64,000 nucleotides of DNA, taken from assembly GCA_023548195.1 (NCBI GenBank), contig JAJHZJ010000751.1:2050501-2114500 (forward strand), read 5' to 3'. The position numbers and the translations under genes were made by a program. This stretch comes from Bettongia penicillata ogilbyi. Taxonomy: Eukaryota > Chordata > Mammalia > Diprotodontia > Potoroidae. Shown piece by piece: positions 57,313 through 64,000 of the stretch; within the stretch, counting starts at the first letter, position 1; the number at the start of each line of letters is the position of its first letter. The notes beneath the pieces were generated by a model that was given only the letters and a program-made list of their open reading frames with translations, was not told the DNA's origin and made no database searches.

Positions 57313-57960
57313 TTTTGCAGAAGGGAGCTTTTTCTAAGTTCTAGATCAGGAAAGTGGCTTGTCACCTGCCTCAAATCATTCAGTGGAGAACACACACACT
57401 CTGTTTTTCTCTCTTTTCCTGCAACACATCAATCTGCATGTAAGCTGAATTAAAATAATCGAATTAATTTGTTTTTTTTAATTGCCAGAGGAAAATGACT
57501 TCCTTCAAATAAAAGTAGCAATCCAAAAAGTAACACCTTTCATCATTTTGGAGATGGAAAAACAATGTAGGGAAATACTATGCCTGAGAACCCTGCAAAC
57601 TTTCCAGAGAATAATTAGATGAAGACTTCATTGGGACTCATGAATAACAGTACTCTTGTGATGGACTTTTTCCTCTGTACCTTTTGGTTTTTTAAAGAAA
57701 GGGATAATATTTATGTAGAAGATAGAGAAATGATGATAGTGAATACTTTGAGTTTCACTACGGTGATTAGAGAGAATGTACTTATGTCTTAATTTGACAG
57801 ATTAGAGGACAATAGGAAAAGATTATAATTTTTCTCTTAGTCCTAAATTCAGAAATGTATACTTATTAAGCTATCACCCCAATTTCAGCAGTGAAGAAAA
57901 TTCTGCCAAACAGTACAGCACTCCCCACTCTGTCTCTGGATCTGTTTTCTCTCCATACAT

Positions 57961-57994
<34 letters not shown>

Positions 57995-58329
57995 ATATAT
58001 GACATGCAGTTGGTATGCAGCCTAATAAGTACCTCTTCAAAAAATAGAGAAAAACAAAATTAATTATCATTACACCTTGAAATTAATTCCCCTCCAGTTA
58101 TCCATTTTTTTTTTCAGGTTTGTTACCATGGAACCAGTCAGTTAACACTATATATCTTGAAGCGGGGGGAGAACACCAAATGTTTCTGGACATGGCTTTG
58201 ACTTTTCAGTTTATGAAAAATTACAAACCCCATCCCTGAAAAAGGATATTTCCAAAGGTGAATTCAAGGGGGTGGGATTGTTTATTCTTTTTTTACCTCT
58301 TCCATGAAGGTTTTTTTCCCACTATTTCA
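57313..58329. other. Unassigned intronic sequence
   Basis: AT-rich unique sequence with the CA tract at 57962-57992. Confidence 0.5.
57962..57992. repeat. (CA)n microsatellite
   Basis: A pure CA tract of 31 bp, followed by cgtatatatg. Confidence 0.98.
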
Positions 58330-59225
58330 AACTCTTATTCTCTGAGTGGGTAATTAACGTACCAGAAAGGCCATTTTTGGAAAAGCAGCCATAAGGGTGA
58401 AGATATTTCTTCACTGAATGATCTTTAAGGAATAAATAATTAGAAGAGGAAAAGATTTGGGATGGCCAATCTAAGTCTAGGGATAATTAGAAGGAAGAGC
58501 CTGAAAATCGAAGTGCTTGGCATGTACAACAATTCTCGTATCATAACAAGACTAATTAAATATTTAAAAGCCAAAAATCTCATCACTATTTGAAGAAAAA
58601 TAACCCACCACAAAAAAGTCTGTAGCTTTGCAGATAATTAGCAAGGGTTATGGGAGAAAGAAAACTCACAGATTGGCTCCAAGGTTCTGCAAGGTCATGT
58701 CTTATTGCACTGCATCTTTTCTATGGTCTGGTAACAAGTTTCTTGCTAATTTCATCTAACTAGGGCATCCCATAGCGATTTCCCATTTCCCTTGTTAAAA
58801 ATGTGATAGTTTCTGCAAGTGCAAACTGCAGTAGGTTAACATTTTTATAAATAATTGCTCCTAATTGATACAGGTCATAATAATTTTTTTTGAATTATTA
58901 AAGGAATCTTGAAGTTATAGACACAAAACATTTATTTAAGAAAATCTTTTACAAATTTACAGGGTTTTTTGGCCTCATAAATTAGGTTGTTCCTTTGACC
59001 GTGCAGCAAGACCTGATGACCTTATGAATGAAACTTGGTCTCAGTGGCCTGCTTTGTAAATAAATGTCTTATTTTGCTAATAAAAACAAGTACATTTATG
59101 TTGAATGTGCATTTCTGCAAACAAGAGATTTTGTACTGAATTAATAAGGCTCTGAATAAGTGGAGCCTAATTTGCATTTAACTGACCCAAAGGTCTAGTA
59201 AAAACTGTAAGGAGTTATCACAGTT
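58330..59225. promoter_or_regulatory. Repeat-free AT-rich block, candidate conserved non-coding element
   Basis: Nearly 900 bp without a recognised repeat, rich in homeodomain-like TAATTA/ATTAAT sites (gggtaattaacg, ctaattaaatatt, ctcctaattgat). It stops directly at the (TTCCC)n array. Confidence 0.3.
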
Positions 59226-59254
59226 TGTAATATATTGGAATTCCTTTTCTTTTC

Positions 59255-59659
59255 TTCCCTTCCCTTCCCTTCCCTTCCCTTCCCTTCCCTTCCCTTCCCT
59301 TCCCTTCCCTTCCCTTCCCTTCCCTTCCCTTCCCTTCCCTTCCCTTCCCTTCCCTTCCCTTCCCTTCCCTTCCCTTCCCTTCCCTTCCCTTCCCTTCCCT
59401 TCCCTTCCCTTCCCTTCCCTTCCCTTCCCTTCCCTTCCCTTCCCTTCCCTTCCCTTCCCTTCCCTTCCCTTCCCTTCCCTTCCCTTCCCTTCCCTTCCCT
59501 TCCCTTCCCTTCCCTTCCCTTCCCTTCCCTTCCCTTCCCTTCCCTTCCCTTCCCTTCCCTTCCCTTCCCTTCCCTTCCCTTCCCTTCCCTTCCCTTCCCT
59601 TCCCTTCCCTTCCCTTCCCTTCCCTTCCCTTCCCTTCCCTTCCCTTCCCTTCCCTTCCC
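59255..59659. repeat. Perfect pentanucleotide array (TTCCC)81
   Basis: Eighty-one uninterrupted TTCCC units span 405 bp, preceded by a short imperfect T/C lead-in (ttccttttcttttc). The complementary strand is (GGGAA)81, a polypurine tract with a GGG run every five bases. An open frame of repeated Pro-Ser-Leu-Pro-Phe runs through the array, but it only reflects the repeat and is not a gene. The absence of any interruption suggests a recent expansion. Confidence 0.99.
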
Positions 59660-60939
59660 CTCAGTAGATGAGTTTTGCTACTTTAAAAAGTTCATTTTAG
59701 CTATTTTCAGGTTTACTTTTAGGGCAGTTCAAATAGAAGTTGTTTTAAATTATTAATATGTGCTTTAAGATGCAGACAAATTAACTTAGCTGATGAACCA
59801 GCTTTGCTGTTGTAATCCCTACCAGAACATCTTACCCAAAGACTCACAGTAAAGAAACCAGGAATCAATTTCCACTTTCGACTCTGTTAGAGAAGTTGTC
59901 AATGCCAAGGCATGGATGAAAAGAAGGACAGCATTCTAGTGATGAGTTAAAATAGCTTTTACTGTCAGCCCCATGGTGTGCGGGCTGCTCTGCGCTGTGA
60001 CCGAATGCTAGTGTACTCGATGTTCTCTGTGGGATTTTCCCCTCTCTACGTTAAGGTTTGTCCCTTTTTTTTTTTTTTTTTTGGTGTACTGCAGTGCTAT
60101 AGTAACAAACATCCTCTCTCACTTTTTTTGTCCATTACTTGGCTAGTACCAGAATTTCGCAATCTACTACTTTAGAAAAGAGGAGAGCTCTGAGATTTTT
60201 AATACTTTAACAAGTATCATTAAAATGATAAGGCTTTTATTTTTCAAGAGCATGGTCATGATTAAAATATTATTTATGGTTCTTTTTTTCCCCTGAAATA
60301 CTGTTTAAATCTTTTTTTAAAAAATTGCCAGTGAGGGTTGAACAAAAATCATATTAAGATTTTCCAAAATATGTGAAAGCATTGATATATACTCAGTGAT
60401 TATAAATATGAGTGTAGAAGTCACTCTTTTCATTGATGAATTTCAGAGTATGTAAAATGCTGATCCTTAAATAACAACTCATAATTTTGAACTTAGGAAT
60501 TTTAGAATACTGATAGGAATACTCTGGACAATTCATATTATTAAATTAATTATGAGTATATATTTATTTGGCAAATGATGACATTATTACGGAGCACCTC
60601 TTTTTGCCACGTTAATTACACATCATTTAGTTTCCTAGTGTTATGTTTACTTAGTAATTAGTAAGACTCACAAATCATCATTATTAAATATTTAAAGAAA
60701 ACTGAACCCATTTTCCTTAGCCATACTACAGTAAGGAAGTTAGAATGATTAAAGAACATCATGTTATAAATAAACAACAGTTTACTTTCTTTGAAAGATT
60801 TGATCTAACAATCTGCTCAGTTTTCCATCACTGTGCATCTGTAAAGGCAGTGGTAACCTTGGTATGGTAAGAAGAAAAAACTTCTTGGCGTTGCTAAGTT
60901 CCTTAGGAACATTTGACTGAAATCTTTTGAAGTCATAAT
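59660..60939. other. Unassigned unique intronic sequence
   Basis: AT-rich, with the T18 run. No repeat family or exon was recognised. Confidence 0.55.
60065..60082. repeat. T18 homopolymer
   Basis: A run of eighteen T. No retrotransposon copy was recognised next to it. Confidence 0.95.
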
Positions 60940-61085
60940 CATAGGAGTCAAGGTTGGAAAGGACCTTGAATATCATTCACTCTAAACTGTTCATTCTACA
61001 GGTGAAAAAACTGAGGATCATATATGTTAAGGGACTGAGCCAAGGTCATGGTGGTAGTGAGTAGTGGAGATGAAAAGCAAGTTCA
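60940..61085 (-). repeat. Ther-type SINE
   Basis: It contains caaggttggaaaggaccttg, gtgaaaaaactgaggatcat and gggactgagccaaggtcatg. Confidence 0.8.
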
Positions 61086-61386
61086 GATCCATATGATGTG
61101 TGGTTTCTGTGAAAATTCTCTTTGTATTGAGGAAGAGTCCCACATTTGAATACAAGGAGGTTAGAGATGCCCTGGAGATTGGTACAGGGATATATTCTCT
61201 GACTATGTTGCCCATTTCTCTCCCCGCTATATAGATTATAGAGCCATGGGGAGACATATTGACTTTTATGGTACTGTGATGTGCCAACAGTGACACACGA
61301 TTCTCTGAGAAATCGAGATAACAGTTTGCTGGATGGATATCTGAGTTTTAGCTGCCATTGAGTTATATTTACAGGTAGTCTAGTAG

Positions 61387-61425
<39 letters not shown>

Positions 61426-61909
61426 ACGTATTAAATGAAGTTGGTTTTAAAGGGGAGACAAGTGGACCGTGTTTGAAGGTGTTAGCATATTTTGGTTGTT
61501 TTCGGTGATTCCGTGTTTTTGTTTTTGCAGTTTTTTTGTGAGTTTATAAATCTGTGGGTTTATTTGAGTTTTTTTTCTCCCTAATTTACATACCTCGAAA
61601 GAATATAGCCCTCTCTTGAATTGTAATGCTCTAAGGCAAGCTTAGAATGACTTCATTTGAGTGATGATGCCAGAAACAAACTATTCTTTGGGAATTACAT
61701 AGCTTATTCTTGATGATGACTTTATATATTTTAGGACACTCGTGGGGATGTCCTGAATAGACCTGGGGATATTGGTATTATCAGATGATACACTGTTGCC
61801 TCAAAAAGAGTTATTTCATCTCTAAATCATGGACACTTTCTCCCAAAGAGCTGGTGACTCATCAAAAGAACAGATATACAGGCAAAAAACCCATGAGGTC
61901 AGAAGTTCA
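61086..61909. other. Unassigned intronic sequence
   Basis: It contains the TG tract at 61389-61424. Otherwise nothing was recognised. Confidence 0.55.
61389..61424. repeat. (TG)18 microsatellite
   Basis: A pure TG tract ending in gcacg. Confidence 0.98.
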
Positions 61910-62062
61910 AGGATGGTGGACCTGGGTTCCAGTGCTTGCTAACCTACATGGCCTTGAGCAAGTCACTTAATTTTCAGGGCATCAATTTACATTTCTTAAA
62001 TTGAGGGATTAGACTAACTGGTTCTGAGGCCCCTTCCAAACTTTAGAGCTACGATCCTTATC
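61910..62062 (+). repeat. Ther-type SINE with L3-like tail
   Basis: It contains gtggacctgggttccagtgc, ccttgagcaagtcacttaat and the tail gttctgaggccccttccaaa. Confidence 0.82.
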
Positions 62063-62089
62063 ACCTGAGATTTCTTTTATTGTATAAGT

Positions 62090-62720
62090 GAATTGTTTCA
62101 AATGATAGCAGTTACTGATGAAAACCACGTGTTGTGATAAATATGACGCTTCTCTCCAGAGCTCGGCATTCCCCTACTTCCTGCAGGTTTAGTACAATAT
62201 TGATTGTGGTGATGACTTCTCAAATTTCCACCGTAAGTTGAGTTTTAGGTTCCTGTCATCATCGGCAGAGCTTTTCATTTGAATGCCGGAGTATTTGTTC
62301 AAGACCAAAGATTTTGCATTTTTAATCTTCCATAGAACACTGGTGAATAATGGCCCCCGGCAGGAGATAATGAAATTTTCTTAATTTATATTTTCAAGCA
62401 GAAGCTTCAATTGAAAATGGCGTCCTATGGCCTGGAGACATAGCTCTGGTGCGAGTTTCAGGGGAGCTGTAATAATAATGCAGTGCCATCGGTGACGGGG
62501 AGTGATAGGACAGTGAAGAAGTAATTTAAGGAAGAAAAGAGAATGTACCAAAGCTTTATTGTAGCATATCTAATGATCTGCTGAAGATTCCCAATGGTTT
62601 TTGGAGCATGACTGGAGAAACTAAATGTTATCTTGCCAAAACACAAGCCCCTGCTTAATCAGCAGAACAAGACTATTGATTAAAACACCTCACACAATAG
62701 ATTACACATAGAATCTCATC
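62090..62720. promoter_or_regulatory. Repeat-free block, candidate conserved non-coding element
   Basis: About 630 bp of unique sequence that keeps many CpGs for this intron (ccaccgtaag, catcggcag, atgccgga, cccccggcag, tggtgcgag, catcggtgacgggg). It has an E-box CACGTG at 62126-62131. This retention and the lack of repeats make it the most enhancer-like block in the window by eye. Confidence 0.4.
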
Positions 62721-62929
62721 TCCATACTTTGCACTTGGTAAAGTGTAATAATGAGTATACAATAATCAAAAGAAGAGTAAAAGCAATTTGTTGGGCATTG
62801 TACAAGTCAAGATTAGAGTTGCAATAGAAACAAATTAGCATGAGAAATACTGCTCTTTTTAAAGCTGTGCACATAAGAGAAATTTACACAACACAGGGAA
62901 AATGACACATGAAAAAGAAAGATTTTTTT

Positions 62930-63130
62930 CCCCTTCTGCCACTTTAATTTTTGCAGATCTGTGGAAATTATTGGTTGGGAGGGGGTGAGGGGCATACATT
63001 TATCTCTCCGTCGTGTAAAGAACCATTCCCGATTAGCAAATAGTTCTGCTTATGAGACATATTTAAGCATGTTAATTTAATTATTAAATTAGTTTTTAAG
63101 AATTTGCTTTCCACATACTAATTGACACCT
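62930..63130. promoter_or_regulatory. Repeat-free block, candidate conserved non-coding element
   Basis: Unique sequence with ctctccgtcgtgtaaagaac, cccgattagc and a dense AT-rich core (gttaatttaattattaaatt). It may be a continuation of the 62090-62720 element. Confidence 0.3.
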
Positions 63131-63151
63131 GTGGTTTGTGAAAATGCAACC

Positions 63152-63174
63152 TTGTTTTGTTTTGTTTTGTTTTT
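63152..63174. repeat. (TTTTG)n short tract
   Basis: Four near-perfect TTTTG units followed by a T run. Confidence 0.92.
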
Positions 63175-63479
63175 ATACTTCAAATGATAAAAGAAGGAGA
63201 ATGTTTGAATAGTTCAAAACCAGCCTTTAGCTTTTTATTTCCCTCACAGTGGTTAGGGACAAAAACAAAACAGATAACTTTCCACAAAATTGCTTTTGAT
63301 CTGTGCATAACTATGGTTTCTGAATAATTCATATGCTTATATGAAACATAAAATCAGCTGTTACCATGTGTCTTGTCAAAAACTCTATTTTCTTGTAATA
63401 AATTAATCTTGTTTTGTCATTGTGAATATTAAGAGTGCCCCAACTCGTACCATTGTATCTTGTAGTGTATATACTCAGA

Positions 63480-63600
63480 TTTTCTGGAGTCATGAATAGA
63501 GGACAGATTGGTCAGCGTTCAGATTGGTTTCTGACTCTTACCAGCTGTATGTGACCCATGGTCACTGAAGGTTAAGTAATTTAACCTTTCTCTGCCCAGG
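63480..63600 (+). repeat. MIR-type SINE fragment
   Basis: It contains gattggtttctgactcttac followed by cagctgtatgtgacccatgg and a CORE remnant. Confidence 0.65.
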
Positions 63601-63799
63601 AGAACTATAAATTCCTTAAGAGTTTACTGATACTCATTGGTAAACTGTCTAAGCTGATGAATTCACAGATCCAGAACAAAATAAAACAGATTTTATTATG
63701 ATCAGACTATAAACTAGATAACTACCTATGACATTGTAAAGGAGATAACTATATTTGGTAGGATATTGGACTACATTATTCTAAAGTTAGAATCCTCAA

Positions 63800-63910
63800 C
63801 ACTCTTGAGGTCAGATCAGCTCCTTGAGGACTTATTTCTCTTTGGCATTTCCTCAGTACCTAGCAAAAAGACTTACACATAATAGATACTTAATAAGTGA
63901 ATAAATGGTC
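63800..63910 (+). repeat. L2 LINE 3' end
   Basis: It contains cagctccttgaggacttatt, cagtacctagcaaaaagact and agatacttaataagtgaata. Confidence 0.85.
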
Positions 63911-64000
63911 ATTAGACTACCGAATGAGTGCCATTTGATATAATGTGGTGTTCTTTAAGATTTTTTTTAAAGGTCCTTTGTCTCATTTAAGTTTTGGACA

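Larger units (their letters stand above)
31995..64000 (+). other. ADGRL2: ADGRL2 intron downstream of the lectin exon (5' part)
   Basis: The next expected coding segment, which begins with Cys-Asn-Asn-Arg-Thr-Gln-Cys and finishes the lectin domain, was not found by reading this interval. The intron therefore seems to extend past the right edge and to be at least 32 kb long. It contains repeats, a candidate cassette exon at 46022-46088 and several repeat-poor blocks. Confidence 0.72.

Noticed and set aside
59235..59756. 173-codon open frame of repeated Pro-Ser-Leu-Pro-Phe
   Set aside because: It is produced entirely by the TTCCC array, whose 15-bp triplet period has no stop. It has no domain, no splice context and no independent coding signal.
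1..64000. CRISPR arrays, operons, prophage or other bacterial systems
   Set aside because: The sequence is vertebrate intron. No spaced direct repeats, ribosome-binding sites or dense coding strands are present.

Overview
This window is vertebrate nuclear DNA and almost certainly marsupial. It is AT-rich and CpG-poor, has no bacterial-type coding density, and carries many ancient repeats: L2 and CR1/L3 LINE fragments, and MIR/Ther-type CORE-SINEs. Among them are tRNA-headed SINEs of the kind typical of marsupials, with heads reading like GGCAGCTAGGTGG or AGTGGATAGAG. Two copies also carry the long tail typical of opossum and Australian marsupial genomes. The species cannot be fixed from the sequence alone.

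Only one protein-coding exon could be identified with confidence: 31781-31994, plus strand. It encodes the N-terminal SUEL/RBL lectin domain of a latrophilin, and the residues that separate the paralogues point to ADGRL2 (LPHN2). The exon starts in phase 1 and ends in phase 2. The signal-peptide exon upstream and the rest of the lectin domain downstream were not found, so about 31.8 kb on the left and 32.0 kb on the right appear to be parts of two very long introns. No other gene was found on either strand. Short open frames are scattered through the window but lack coding character.

Layout. 1-8.6 kb: unassigned AT-rich intron with L2 and MIR fragments. 8.6-9.4 kb: a repeat-free block that looks like a conserved non-coding element. 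10.4-23.4 kb: dense LINE/SINE mosaic, a 4 x 25 bp tandem repeat and several dinucleotide tracts. 24-30 kb: mostly unique sequence with long CT and GA tracts. 30.4-32.8 kb: the lectin exon, flanked closely by SINEs upstream and by SINE and L1 fragments downstream. 33-38 kb: mostly unique sequence with two candidate conserved blocks. 38-45.3 kb: a second LINE/SINE mosaic with a clear nested insertion. 45.3-48 kb: unique sequence with a 67-nt candidate cassette exon. 48-51.5 kb: repeats. 52.4-52.9 kb and 58.3-59.2 kb: unique candidate regulatory blocks. 59255-59659: a perfect (TTCCC)81 array. 62.1-63.1 kb: another repeat-poor candidate regulatory stretch.

Repeat families were assigned by recognising consensus-like phrases by eye, so their boundaries are approximate (about 10-30 bp) and subfamily names are deliberately broad. 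Claims of conservation are inferences from lack of repeats and local sequence texture. They have not been tested by alignment.
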